Source of the DNA: Saprospiraceae bacterium
GTDB lineage: Bacteria; Bacteroidota; Bacteroidia; Chitinophagales; Saprospiraceae
Length of the DNA stretch: 42,409 nt
Reading direction: 5' to 3'
Assembly: GCA_016722295.1 (NCBI GenBank)
Contig: JADKGL010000031.1
Span: 1 to 42,409 of the forward strand
Shown here: positions 8,168 to 16,904 of the stretch, piece by piece
Layout of the letters: every line of letters begins with the position of its first letter
How positions within the stretch are numbered: position 1 is the first letter of the stretch
The notes under the pieces: model-generated
Databases searched by the model: none
The model's input: the letters and a program-made list of their open reading frames with translations, nothing else
What the model was told of the DNA's origin: nothing
Translations under genes and position numbers: made by a program

Positions 8168-9052
8168 TTAATTATTGTTGTAAATCTTGCTGTATGCCTT
8201 CCATGTATTTTCTATTAATGCCGTGATGGTCATAGGACCTACCCCACCGGGCACAGGCGTAATCGCGCTGACTTTATTTTTCACTTGTTCGAAATCAACA
8301 TCACCCACGAGACGATACCCTCTAGGATTGGATGCATCCTCGATTTTATTAATTCCGACATCTATAATCACTGCATTGGGTTTTACCATATCTGCTTTAA
8401 CAAAAAATGGAATTCCTAATGCTGCTATAATAATATCAGCACTGAGACAAATTTCTTTAAGATTCTCAGTCCGACTATGCGCTATAGTCACAGTTGCATT
8501 CCCAGGCTTTGTTTTCTTAGACATCAATAATGATATTGGAGTTCCAACAATATTTGATCGACCTAGTACGACACAATGTTTTCCCTCTGTGGAAATCTGA
8601 TATCGATCAAACATCATCATAATACCTGCTGGTGTAGCTGGATGGTAAGCCGTGATGCCTAGTGCCATTCTCCCAAAATTGTTTGGATGAAATCCATCGA
8701 CATCTTTGCTTGGATCTATTGCCAAATTGATTTTCATTTCATCGATATGCCTTGGCAATGGCAATTGGACAATGTATCCATCGATTTCCTTATTTTCATT
8801 TAATCTTTGCACGATATCAAGTAATTCTGATTCGGTCGTATGAAGAGGTTTCTTTATCAATGTCGAAGCATAACCTACTTCTTCACATGCCTTTATTTTA
8901 TTTTTGACATAGGATTGACTTGCTGGATTATCACCTATTAGTATAGCTGCCAAATGAGGTGGTCTTGTATCTGTCTTGCAAAAATCGCGTACGCGATCAC
9001 TTATTTCCTTCCTTATAATTGTCGACAATTTATTGCCATCTAATAAAATCAT
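8168..9052 (-). CDS. folD: Bifunctional methylenetetrahydrofolate dehydrogenase / methenyltetrahydrofolate cyclohydrolase
   Basis: FolD interconverts 5,10-methylene-, 5,10-methenyl- and 10-formyl-tetrahydrofolate in one-carbon metabolism. The 294 residues contain the catalytic YxxxK (Y48, K52), YIVQLPLPRHID, the NADP-binding VVLGRSNIVGTP loop and PVPGGVGPMT near the end. Length and motif order are normal. It lies between lptE (58 nt upstream) and prmA (4 nt downstream). Confidence 0.96.
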   Translation of the reverse strand: MILLDGNKLSTIIRKEISDRVRDFCKTDTRPPHLAAILIGDNPASQSYVKNKIKACEEVGYASTLIKKPLHTTESELLDIVQRLNENKEIDGYIVQLPLPRHIDEMKINLAIDPSKDVDGFHPNNFGRMALGITAYHPATPAGIMMMFDRYQISTEGKHCVVLGRSNIVGTPISLLMSKKTKPGNATVTIAHSRTENLKEICLSADIIIAALGIPFFVKADMVKPNAVIIDVGINKIEDASNPRGYRLVGDVDFEQVKNKVSAITPVPGGVGPMTITALIENTWKAYSKIYNNN

Positions 9053-9110
9053 ATCATTTAACTTATTTAGTTTTCAACTCTATATTTCCAATTACTTTTT
9101 TCTACTAAAA

Positions 9111-9596
9111 CTACCAATTGCTAAACGAAGCAATAAATATATCTTCAGTCAATAATTTATTTAATGCAGTAGTCAATTGATTTTCAATTGTAGAAAAATT
9201 GGTATTTGCATCAAATTCAGTAAAGCGAGAAAAATTTTTACTCCAATTTAAACTTTCATTTTTAGAATAGATAGCTTGCACTTGAACAACGATTTCTAAT
9301 CGATTGATCGCAGATACAGCTCCTGAAACAGGTGCTTGAGAACTTACTGCAAAATTTGAAATGCTAACTTTATACGTTAGATCGGGGTCCCGATCATTCG
9401 CTTTTAATTTACTTTCTCTTCTGATTTTATTTGACAAAGCAACTTGAAAATCTGTAGGATACGTTGAAGGTGCATTGTATGAATTGTCTATTACATTTTC
9501 TACTGTAAATGTTTTAACTTCCGCTGGAATACTTGTCCCTTTAAAACCAACAGAACAAGAACAAAATAAAAAAATTACTAAAATATATTTACTCAT
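9111..9596 (-). CDS. lptE: LptE-family lipoprotein
   Basis: A lipoprotein of 161 residues. The signal peptide ends in FLFCSC, with C12 or C14 as lipidation site, and is followed at once by SVGFKGTSIP, typical of the Bacteroidota LptE family. LptE plugs the LptD barrel that inserts lipopolysaccharide into the outer membrane. The middle (SNKIRRESKLKANDRDPDL) and the I-x-x-Q-L-T-T-A-L helix fit the family. Its ATG overlaps the last four bases of the sigma-54 activator gene (ATGA), so the two are translationally coupled. In other Bacteroidota secG often follows; here folD does. Confidence 0.85.
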   Translation of the reverse strand: MSKYILVIFLFCSCSVGFKGTSIPAEVKTFTVENVIDNSYNAPSTYPTDFQVALSNKIRRESKLKANDRDPDLTYKVSISNFAVSSQAPVSGAVSAINRLEIVVQVQAIYSKNESLNWSKNFSRFTEFDANTNFSTIENQLTTALNKLLTEDIFIASFSNW

Positions 9597-10840
9597 AATT
9601 CTAAATCATATTGTTTGATTTTACGATACAATGTTCTCTCAGAAATACCCAATTCATCAGCTGCATCTTTACGTTTACCGTTGAACTTTTTCAATGCTTT
9701 CTGGATCATATCTTTTTCCATAGATTCAATCGATAATGGTTCTGCCAACATTTCTTCAATAGAATGAAATTCAGAACTTGACTTTGGCACAATGATCGGT
9801 CTGTTGTCATCTTCATGATGATTGACAGAGGAAGGTGCATTCCATTGATTCATTGATGAATTCACTAAGGAATTCGTGTGAGGAGCGAGATCTGGCATCG
9901 TAAGATCATTAGTTTGCACCAATTGAAAAAACATACTTTTCAATTGATTCAAATCTTGTTTCATGTCGAATAAAAGTTTGTATAATATTTCTCTCTCTTG
10001 GTAACTCATATTCTCATTGTTAGATTCTGAATTTACTGATGGTAAATTTCGGCTCTGAATATCTGGAATGATGCGCAACAAGTCTGAAGCTGTGATCAAT
10101 TTTTTATCTGAAAGAACGGATAATTGTTCTATTGCATTGCGCAATTCGCGAATATTTCCTGGCCATGAATAATGTTCCATTAATTGTGTACTGTCTTCAT
10201 CAAATTCAATAGAAGTCGTCTTGTATTTTTCTGCGAAATCGGAAGCAAATTTTCTGCAAAGAATCATTATATCTTCTCTTCTCTCTTTCAGAGAAGGGAC
10301 GCGAATTGGAACAGTATTCAGACGATAATAGAGATCTTCTCTAAACTTGCCTTTGCGCACACTATCCAATAATGTCACATTGGTTGCAGCTATGACACGT
10401 ACATTTGTTTTCAATACTTTTGATGAACCAACACGTATAAATTCACCGGACTCCAATACCCTCAAAAGAAACGCTTGGGTGTCTTGTGGCATTTCTCCTA
10501 TTTCATCTAAGAATATTGTGCCACCATCCACTGTTTCGAAATATCCTTTACGCTCACCAGTAGCTCCAGTGAATGAACCTTTTTCATGACCAAACAATTC
10601 CGAGTTAATTGTTCCTGCAGGAATCGCCCCACAATTGACGGCTATAAATTGATTGTGTTTTCTAGGACTTAATCCATGGATGATTTTTGAAAATACTTCT
10701 TTACCCGAACCACTTTCGCCTGATATCAACACTGTCAATTCAGTACCTGCAACACGTATTGCCGTGTCTAATGCTTGATGTAGTTTTTCTGATCTTCCAT
10801 AAATACCAAAACGCTGTTTTACACTTTGTACACTGTCCAT
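9593..10840 (-). CDS. Sigma-54-dependent transcriptional activator (AAA+ and Fis HTH, no receiver domain)
   Basis: The 415-residue protein begins almost directly with the AAA+ domain. Walker A is GESGSGKE (41-48), the sigma-54 contact loop is GSFTGA (88-93, a serine variant of GAFTGA) and Walker B is GGTIFLDEIGE (106-116). A linker of about 90 residues follows, and a Fis-type helix-turn-helix closes the chain (RKDAADELGISERTLYRKI). There is no N-terminal receiver or GAF sensor, so activity is probably set by level or by an unseen partner. The gene lies 1 nt after miaB and overlaps lptE, which suggests a link with envelope biogenesis. Confidence 0.93.
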   Translation of the reverse strand: MDSVQSVKQRFGIYGRSEKLHQALDTAIRVAGTELTVLISGESGSGKEVFSKIIHGLSPRKHNQFIAVNCGAIPAGTINSELFGHEKGSFTGATGERKGYFETVDGGTIFLDEIGEMPQDTQAFLLRVLESGEFIRVGSSKVLKTNVRVIAATNVTLLDSVRKGKFREDLYYRLNTVPIRVPSLKERREDIMILCRKFASDFAEKYKTTSIEFDEDSTQLMEHYSWPGNIRELRNAIEQLSVLSDKKLITASDLLRIIPDIQSRNLPSVNSESNNENMSYQEREILYKLLFDMKQDLNQLKSMFFQLVQTNDLTMPDLAPHTNSLVNSSMNQWNAPSSVNHHEDDNRPIIVPKSSSEFHSIEEMLAEPLSIESMEKDMIQKALKKFNGKRKDAADELGISERTLYRKIKQYDLEL

Positions 10841-10841
10841 C

Positions 10842-12266
10842 TTATTCTATGATTTGACCTGTGAGTGTAGCACTTGAAGCAGCAATAACTTTTACATTGA
10901 CATAATCACCTGGCTGCAGTGATCCATTCTTTGGGAAGATGATCATTTTATTTTGTGAATTTCTCCCTTTATATTCTTGATCGGATTTTTTAGAATTTCC
11001 TTCGATTAAAACTTTGTAGATCTGTCCGACATCTTTGAGATTGTGTTCATAACTTAGTTGCCTTTGCAATCTAATGATTTCACTCAATCGTTGTTTTTTG
11101 ATATCTTCAGAAATATCGTCCTTATATTTTTTTGCTGCTAATGTACCAGGTCGTTCAGAATAAAAAAACATATAAGCATAGCTATATTTTGCATATTCCA
11201 TAATGCTCAACGTATCACCATGCTCTTCATCTGTTTCCGTGCAAAATCCTGCAATCATATCCGAAGAGATAGCACAGTCCGGTATGATTTTATATATCAT
11301 ATCGATTCTATTGATATACCACTCTCGGTCATAGGTTCGGTTCATTAATTTTAATATTCTGCTGTTTCCGGATTGAACTGGTAGATGAATATAATTGCAA
11401 ATGTTTTCATATTTGGCAATTGTATAAATAACATCGTCCGTGATATCTTTTGGATGTGAAGTGGAAAATCTTACTCTAAGATCAGGATGTAACAATGCAA
11501 TTTCTTCCAATAAATTCGCAAAATTCACAATACTATTCGTCTCTGGATTTGTCCACTTATAGCTATCGACATTTTGACCTAATAGAGTCACTTCTCTATA
11601 TCCTTTTTCAAATAAATCTTTGGCTTCTGCAATAATGCTATATAAGTCTCTGCTTCTTTCTCTTCCCCTTGTAAAAGGAACAACACAAAATGAACACATG
11701 TTGTCACATCCTCTCATGATAGAAATAAATGCACAAACTCCATTTGAATCTAATCGCAGAGGTGAAATATCTGCATAAGTTTCTTCGCGGGAGAGGTATA
11801 CATTCACCCCTTTTTCACCAGATTCAACTTGATCTAATAATGCGGGTAAATCTCGATATGCATCTGGTCCAACTACAAGGTCAACCAATTTTTCTTCTTC
11901 TAGAAATTTTGCTTTCAGCCGCTCTGCCATGCAACCCAAAACGCCAACTTTGAGATCTCGATTTTTCTTTTTATAAACTTGAATTTCTTTGAGTCTATTT
12001 CTAACTGTTTCTTCAGCTTTTTCTCGAATCGAGCAGGTATTCAAAAATACAAAATCTGCATTTGAAATATCTTTAGTGGAACTTAATCCTTCTTGAGATA
12101 GGATGGATGCGATGATCTCTGAATCGCTAAAATTCATTTGACATCCATAACTCTCTATATAGTATTGTCTACCGCCTGTATTTTGTTTGCTTGGATAATC
12201 AAGCGCTTCACCTTGTCTTTCTTCAGCTACTAATTCATCAATATGATCTTCTTTGGGATGGTACAT
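10842..12266 (-). CDS. miaB: tRNA-2-methylthio-N6-dimethylallyladenosine synthase
   Basis: MiaB is a radical-SAM methylthiotransferase that modifies A37 of tRNAs reading UNN codons. The 474 residues show the N-terminal UPF0004 domain with the first cluster cysteine in YGCQMNFSDSE, others in NTCSIREKA and GVLGCMAERL, then the radical-SAM CDNMCSFCVVPFTRGRERS and a C-terminal TRAM domain. A 35-residue leader before the first domain is normal for Bacteroidota. A TATCTTTG -7 box at 12290-12297 lies about 25 nt upstream. The sigma-54 activator follows 1 nt after the stop. Confidence 0.96.
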   Translation of the reverse strand: MYHPKEDHIDELVAEERQGEALDYPSKQNTGGRQYYIESYGCQMNFSDSEIIASILSQEGLSSTKDISNADFVFLNTCSIREKAEETVRNRLKEIQVYKKKNRDLKVGVLGCMAERLKAKFLEEEKLVDLVVGPDAYRDLPALLDQVESGEKGVNVYLSREETYADISPLRLDSNGVCAFISIMRGCDNMCSFCVVPFTRGRERSRDLYSIIAEAKDLFEKGYREVTLLGQNVDSYKWTNPETNSIVNFANLLEEIALLHPDLRVRFSTSHPKDITDDVIYTIAKYENICNYIHLPVQSGNSRILKLMNRTYDREWYINRIDMIYKIIPDCAISSDMIAGFCTETDEEHGDTLSIMEYAKYSYAYMFFYSERPGTLAAKKYKDDISEDIKKQRLSEIIRLQRQLSYEHNLKDVGQIYKVLIEGNSKKSDQEYKGRNSQNKMIIFPKNGSLQPGDYVNVKVIAASSATLTGQIIE

Positions 12267-12289
12267 TTCTACAATTTTTGAATCATTTG

Positions 12290-12297
12290 CAAAGATA
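12290..12297 (-). promoter_or_regulatory. -7 box upstream of miaB
   Basis: The minus strand reads TATCTTTG, an exact TAnnTTTG match, which would give a leader of about 20 nt. I see no -33 TTG at the usual 17-23 nt spacing, so this rests on the -7 element alone. Confidence 0.4.
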
Positions 12298-12407
12298 CAA
12301 AAAAGGTGACAAAATGGCAGAATAAAGCTAAAAAATGCTATAAGTGACTAAAAAAATAATCACTACCATTTTCTGAAACGCAAAAACATCAAATTTTTAT
12401 ACTAATC

Positions 12408-14825
12408 TTATGATTGTTGCTCCTTCCATTTTTTAATTTCAAAAAATGCCACAATCAATACTAACAAGCCAATCAAAGCAGATCCAATATTAGTTAATAA
12501 ACCAGCAGTAGCAAATACTACAGGTTCGAATTTGAATTCTATTTTATGAGTACCTGCAGGAATTTTCATTGCACGTAGTATATAATTGGCTCTCACATGA
12601 TCTACATATTTGCCATCAATATATGCTTTCCAATCTCGATTCCCTCGATACCATACTTCTGAGAATACTGCGAATCCATCGCCACTATTGTCTGATTGAT
12701 AGCTAATGTGATTTGTTTTGTAATCTGTAAGTTTTATGCTACCAGTTTTTGAAAACTGAGCGCCATCTACCATTGTTGGGAATTCAGATTTTAATACTAT
12801 CGCTTCCTCAGATGGATTGAATCCTTTTAATGCATTGATCTCATCATCTGGTGAACTCACTTCTTTAATGGAAGAGACAAACCATGCATTGCCTAATGCA
12901 GATGGATTCTGTTGGACTTGACCCTCTTGTGATACGATGTATTTTGTATTGAGCATGTTCAATACTGAAATATTATTTTGAGAAATATGATGATCTATTA
13001 CATCTTGGTATCTGCGCAATTTAATTGCGGAATATCCTCCAATGCATTTATGAAAATATGATGCTTGAGAAGAATTGAAAGGACCACCTTGCACACTCAT
13101 ATCGAATACTCTAAAATTCGGATCTTTATCTTTTAAGATTTCAATATCTGAAGGTCTTGGTTTATAATTTTCTTTGTCTGCAGCTGCTGTCTTGTAATTT
13201 TTTGCATCGAGATAGCGATTATTCACTGTCCAGAGATCTGCTATAATTAATAACGCCAATCCTCCTATCAACAATGATGAATTCACTTTAGATTTTAAAT
13301 AAAACCAAACCATGCCACCTCCTATTGCTAAGAACAACAAACTTCGGATAGCATCGCTTCGCATAAAGCCAGCTCTAAGATCTTGCAACAAACTTAAGTT
13401 AAGGCCTTGCTGCGCCAAACGATCATCAGAATCTGAGGCAAAACTAAACAATGAAGGGCCAAGTAAAATGAGCAATAATAACAATATGGCCAATGCGCCA
13501 AATGAATATAAAAATGGCTTTTTTACATCAGCAAATTCTGGCTTTTTAGTAATTAATTCATTCAAGGTAAATGTAGCAAATGCAGCCACCATAAATGAAA
13601 AAATAGGCATGATTGAACTCGGCGCTCGAAATTTATTAAACAATGGAAAATAGTCAAACAAAAGATGATTTAAAACGGAAAAATGCTTTCCTAATGCCAT
13701 CAACAAGACTAAGGCACCACCGGAAATCATCCACCATCTCAGTTCATTCTTCAAAATAAACAAACCTAAGAAAACCAATGCCATTAAAATTATTCCTTGG
13801 TAATCTGGACCTGACGTAAACGGCAAGCTACCCCAATACATAAATGGTACAGACTTCATGTTTGCTCCTTTGCTTCTGAGATCTCGCATCAACGCTGATT
13901 TTGGATCTGCAAGTTCATCATTAGATCCTCCAACCATTCCTGGTACAATGGTATTCAATAAATCAATCGGTCCATGACTCCATTGCATAGCATAATCCCA
14001 CTCTAAACCTGGATTGGAAGTTTCGGCTTGTCCTGACATTTTACTCGACAGAATATTACCTCCACGCATTGTATCTTTTAAATAATCTCGATTGATCATG
14101 ATCAAATACGCTACTGACATGATTGCAACGGCAGCAACTACAGCAATAATGCCCATAGATTTAGCAAGGTGAGAGAAATCTTTTTCTTTGAATACTTTAA
14201 TGCATTCAATAAGTCCTAATACCAACATTGGAAAAGCTAAATAATAGGTCATCTGAATATGGCCTCCTGCTAAATTTAAGGATGCACAAAGTCCAAAAAC
14301 TGCTGCCCCGAGTAAATATTTTTTTCTAAATATCAAAAGTAATCCGATTAAAATCCCTGGAAAAAATGCAATGGTTCCTAACTTTGTGTAATGCCCAGCT
14401 AGAGCAAGCACGATGTGATTGGTACTAAAGGCAAATGCGATACTGCCTACTAATGCTACCCAGGTATTCATTCCAAAGATCAACATTGCGATAAAAAAGC
14501 AAAGCATACCATCGATAAAATAATTGATCGGCATCTCTGATATTAAGGCACGAAATGGAATCAGTAAATAATTGGGTACGTACATAAAGTCAAAAAAATG
14601 AAATGAAGGCATCCCACTAAACATGGAGCCTGTCCAACTCGAGTACTTTCCTGTTTCTTTATACTCAGTCTTGATATCATTAGACATTCCAACTGAACTT
14701 ATCATATCATGAGATTGAAGCACTTTGCCTTGCATGATTGGCATAAAATAAATCATGGCAAAAACGTAGATAATAGCTATCCCAGCAAGAATTGGCCAAT
14801 GTGTTTTGATATTGAATTTTGACAT
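12408..14825 (-). CDS. YfhO-family polytopic membrane protein
   Basis: An 805-residue integral membrane protein with about a dozen hydrophobic segments spread over residues 13-540 and a last one near 770-795. Between them is a soluble, mostly beta domain that ends in VWYRGNRDWKAYIDGKYVDH, RANYILRAMKIPAGTHKIEF and a closing membrane helix. This is the pattern of the YfhO family, thought to act in glycosylation of cell-envelope polymers; the function in Bacteroidota is unproven. Neighbours give no clue, as it stands alone between miaB and a divergent outer-membrane gene. The start is ATG 14825, with a TACTTTTG -7 box at 14851-14858. Confidence 0.85.
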   Translation of the reverse strand: MSKFNIKTHWPILAGIAIIYVFAMIYFMPIMQGKVLQSHDMISSVGMSNDIKTEYKETGKYSSWTGSMFSGMPSFHFFDFMYVPNYLLIPFRALISEMPINYFIDGMLCFFIAMLIFGMNTWVALVGSIAFAFSTNHIVLALAGHYTKLGTIAFFPGILIGLLLIFRKKYLLGAAVFGLCASLNLAGGHIQMTYYLAFPMLVLGLIECIKVFKEKDFSHLAKSMGIIAVVAAVAIMSVAYLIMINRDYLKDTMRGGNILSSKMSGQAETSNPGLEWDYAMQWSHGPIDLLNTIVPGMVGGSNDELADPKSALMRDLRSKGANMKSVPFMYWGSLPFTSGPDYQGIILMALVFLGLFILKNELRWWMISGGALVLLMALGKHFSVLNHLLFDYFPLFNKFRAPSSIMPIFSFMVAAFATFTLNELITKKPEFADVKKPFLYSFGALAILLLLLILLGPSLFSFASDSDDRLAQQGLNLSLLQDLRAGFMRSDAIRSLLFLAIGGGMVWFYLKSKVNSSLLIGGLALLIIADLWTVNNRYLDAKNYKTAAADKENYKPRPSDIEILKDKDPNFRVFDMSVQGGPFNSSQASYFHKCIGGYSAIKLRRYQDVIDHHISQNNISVLNMLNTKYIVSQEGQVQQNPSALGNAWFVSSIKEVSSPDDEINALKGFNPSEEAIVLKSEFPTMVDGAQFSKTGSIKLTDYKTNHISYQSDNSGDGFAVFSEVWYRGNRDWKAYIDGKYVDHVRANYILRAMKIPAGTHKIEFKFEPVVFATAGLLTNIGSALIGLLVLIVAFFEIKKWKEQQS

Positions 14826-14850
14826 AGTAAATTAGAATTCGATTCTGATC

Positions 14851-14858
14851 CAAAAGTA
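14851..14858 (-). promoter_or_regulatory. -7 box upstream of the YfhO-type gene
   Basis: TACTTTTG on the minus strand is the same octamer as in the rpsP promoter and matches TAnnTTTG. The leader would be about 20 nt. No clear -33 element is at the right distance. Confidence 0.4.
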
Positions 14859-14972
14859 CAATGAATGCTTTGAATTGTTATTTATTTTGTAAAATAACTA
14901 ATTACAAGTGAGGATTTAGCGTTCAAATTTTTAATTCTAAGCATAAATTAACTAAATATTTTAATTTTTTTA

Positions 14973-15001
14973 TTGTAAAGAGAAAATCAATTTTATCTTT
15001 A
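14973..15001 (+). promoter_or_regulatory. Possible promoter of the first DUF3575-like gene
   Basis: TTG (14973-14975) is followed after 18 nt by TATCTTTA (14994-15001), one mismatch from TAnnTTTG. The start codon is 15 nt further on. Confidence 0.35.
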
Positions 15002-15016
15002 CAACAATTAATCCAA

Positions 15017-15466
15017 ATGAAAAACCTATTTTTTAGCATATTGTACCTATGCCCCACATTGCTTCTGTGTCAGAAGCATCTTGTAAAGACAAATCCATTA
15101 TTGTTTTGTGTGGGATTTATTAACGGGACTTATGAGTATGCATTTCAAAAAAAATCTAGTGTTGGATTTAGTGCTGGGCTTGGACTTTTTACAGGAAGTA
15201 TAGCATCAGCTGCTTCATTAGAATATCGGTTTTATCCTTCAAAGACAAATTTAATCCCGATGAAAGGTTTATATATTGGACCACATTTATTTGCTTATAA
15301 TTATGAAGGCGATGGAAATGTAGCATTGGGTGCATTAATAGGATATCAATGGATATGGAAATCGGGTGTATCTTTGGATTTAGGGCTTGGTCCACAATTG
15401 AATTTTAATAGTTCAAATACAAACCCTTATGGAGTTATTTCTGTAGGATATGTATTAGGTGAATGA
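15017..15466 (+). CDS. Small outer-membrane beta-barrel protein, DUF3575-like (copy 1)
   Basis: A 149-residue secreted protein. The signal peptide MKNLFFSILYLCPTLLLCQ is followed by KTNPLLFCVGFINGTYEYAF, then alternating hydrophobic strands including LEYRFYP, GLYIGPHLF and LIGYQWIWKSGVSLDLGLGPQ. The same landmarks occur in the next gene, so these are tandem duplicates of a DUF3575-type barrel. This copy is about 30 residues shorter: it lacks part of one hairpin and ends in GYVLGE rather than the aromatic residue usual for barrel insertion. Function unknown. Confidence 0.75.
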   Translation: MKNLFFSILYLCPTLLLCQKHLVKTNPLLFCVGFINGTYEYAFQKKSSVGFSAGLGLFTGSIASAASLEYRFYPSKTNLIPMKGLYIGPHLFAYNYEGDGNVALGALIGYQWIWKSGVSLDLGLGPQLNFNSSNTNPYGVISVGYVLGE

Positions 15467-15518
15467 AAATGAATTTTAATAATTATCGATTAATATTTTT
15501 AAAACAAAACTTTTATTT

Positions 15519-16058
15519 ATGAAAAAAATCACTTTTTTATTCTTTTTTTCAATTTTGATCCAATGTGCAATGTTTGCACAAAATCAAATTATCAAGACAA
15601 ATCCTTTAGGATTTGCTTTTGGAAATTTTAATGCTAAATATGAAAGGGCATTATCAGAATCAACAAGCTTACTTGTTGGAGGTAATTTTTACTCGAGGAA
15701 AATATTTGGTGTAAAAGCAACTGGATTTGGACTTGATGCTGAATATAGATATTACATAACAAATAGAAAAAAACCATCACCAGAAGGATTCTATATTGGC
15801 CCTGGAGTGTCGTTTGATATCAATAATTTGAAAGATGTTGAAACTGGTGGCGTAGTTAATTCAGGGGGTTCATTGACTAGTTTAGGATTAGGAGCAACTA
15901 TAGGTTACCAATGGATTTGGGATAGTGGCTTTGCATTAGACTTAGGAGCCGGTCCACAATATACTTTTGCTGTGGCGAAATCCGATGATGTCGATTCGGA
16001 TTTAGATTTTAGTGGAATTTTACCACGTTTAGTGTTTTCTATTGGTTATGCCTTTTAA
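15519..16058 (+). CDS. Small outer-membrane beta-barrel protein, DUF3575-like (copy 2)
   Basis: Paralogue of the gene just upstream (52-nt gap). MKKITFLFFFSILIQCAMFA is the signal peptide. KTNPLGFAFGNFNAKYERAL, DAEYRYYITN, GFYIGPGVSF and TIGYQWIWDSGFALDLGAGPQ repeat the landmarks of copy 1 in the same order. At 179 residues it is full length, and it ends in IGYAF, the terminal phenylalanine typical of outer-membrane barrels. A strong terminator follows at 16073-16121, so the pair probably forms one transcript. Function unknown. Confidence 0.78.
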   Translation: MKKITFLFFFSILIQCAMFAQNQIIKTNPLGFAFGNFNAKYERALSESTSLLVGGNFYSRKIFGVKATGFGLDAEYRYYITNRKKPSPEGFYIGPGVSFDINNLKDVETGGVVNSGGSLTSLGLGATIGYQWIWDSGFALDLGAGPQYTFAVAKSDDVDSDLDFSGILPRLVFSIGYAF

Positions 16059-16072
16059 TTAATTTCATAATT

Positions 16073-16121
16073 TATATAAAGATTGCTTGGATTGAAGTCC
16101 AAGCATTCTTTATATATTTTT
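16073..16121 (+). terminator. Terminator after the DUF3575-like pair
   Basis: A long hairpin: 16073-16091 pairs with 16098-16116 with one T/T mismatch. Its core is TGCTTGGA, TTGAAG loop, TCCAAGCA, and it runs into a T-rich stretch. It lies 15 nt after the stop of copy 2. Confidence 0.75.
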
Positions 16122-16220
16122 ACATTATTTCAATGCCTTTAGGTTTGATTACTACAACTCTATTCGTTTATACAATGACACATTCACAATTGTTTTTAGA
16201 AAGATAGTAATCCAATACTT

Positions 16221-16853
16221 ATGAATCACAAAGCGCAATTATTTCTCTATCTAGTTTTCGCATGTATTTTCTATTCTTGCCATCATACATTAGATAGCGA
16301 TCCTATTCCCGACAATAAAGTTGACCCACCCCCACCGCCAAAAGGAAATGGACTTTGCACCATAGATGAAATCTTGACAAGACCCCGTATTAATACGCCG
16401 GGAGATACAAGCATGGGTTATACTTCTGCTATATTGAATTATCATTATAAATATCTTGGTGTAACTTATTTTAATAGAAATAATGATAAAGTATTTAGTT
16501 TATCTGGATATACTTATAGCGATAAGAATAATGACTATTTAACTGAAGGTATGTCTTTTAGTAATTTAAAATTTAATTTTGATACAGTATTCTTGAAGCC
16601 GCATAGTTACTTTAATTCGCGAAACAATATTCCAAGTGCATTGTATGCCTATTTAGAGGATGATGTAATTGACGCTTGGTATACATTAGATAGCACAAAG
16701 AGAAATTTTATTGTGATAAATAAAATGGATACAATAGCGAGAACCATCGAAGCAAGTTTTTGGGTACAATTTTTAAAGGATGATCCAAATTATCAGCCAT
16801 TGTACCCGAACAAAATGAGATTTTGTGATGGAAAAATTAAAGTGAAGTATTAA
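16221..16853 (+). CDS. Predicted lipoprotein of unknown function, 210 aa
   Basis: A hydrophobic leader ending in FACIFYSC gives a lipidation site at C20, followed by a proline-rich linker (PIPDNKVDPPPPPKGNG) and a compact soluble domain with many aromatic residues. I recognise no family. It is separated from the upstream pair by a terminator, so it should have its own promoter, which I could not find. Its 3' end faces the M1-peptidase fusion gene across 50 nt. Confidence 0.65.
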   Translation: MNHKAQLFLYLVFACIFYSCHHTLDSDPIPDNKVDPPPPPKGNGLCTIDEILTRPRINTPGDTSMGYTSAILNYHYKYLGVTYFNRNNDKVFSLSGYTYSDKNNDYLTEGMSFSNLKFNFDTVFLKPHSYFNSRNNIPSALYAYLEDDVIDAWYTLDSTKRNFIVINKMDTIARTIEASFWVQFLKDDPNYQPLYPNKMRFCDGKIKVKY

Positions 16854-16870
16854 GCTTAACCTAGTTTTCC

Positions 16871-16904
16871 ATTTGCAAATTTGAACATTTTTACATTTGC
16901 AAAT
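16871..16904. repeat. Two copies of the palindrome ATTTGCAAAT between convergent genes
   Basis: ATTTGCAAAT occurs at 16871-16880 and 16895-16904. Each copy is self-complementary and the two can also pair with each other over a 14-nt loop. The second copy ends on the stop codon of the permease-peptidase gene. A bidirectional terminator is the simplest reading. Confidence 0.45.

Noticed and set aside
12341..12364. AGTGA/TCACT hairpin between the YfhO gene and miaB
   Set aside because: Only five pairs with a 12-nt loop and no T-run; expected by chance in such AT-rich sequence.
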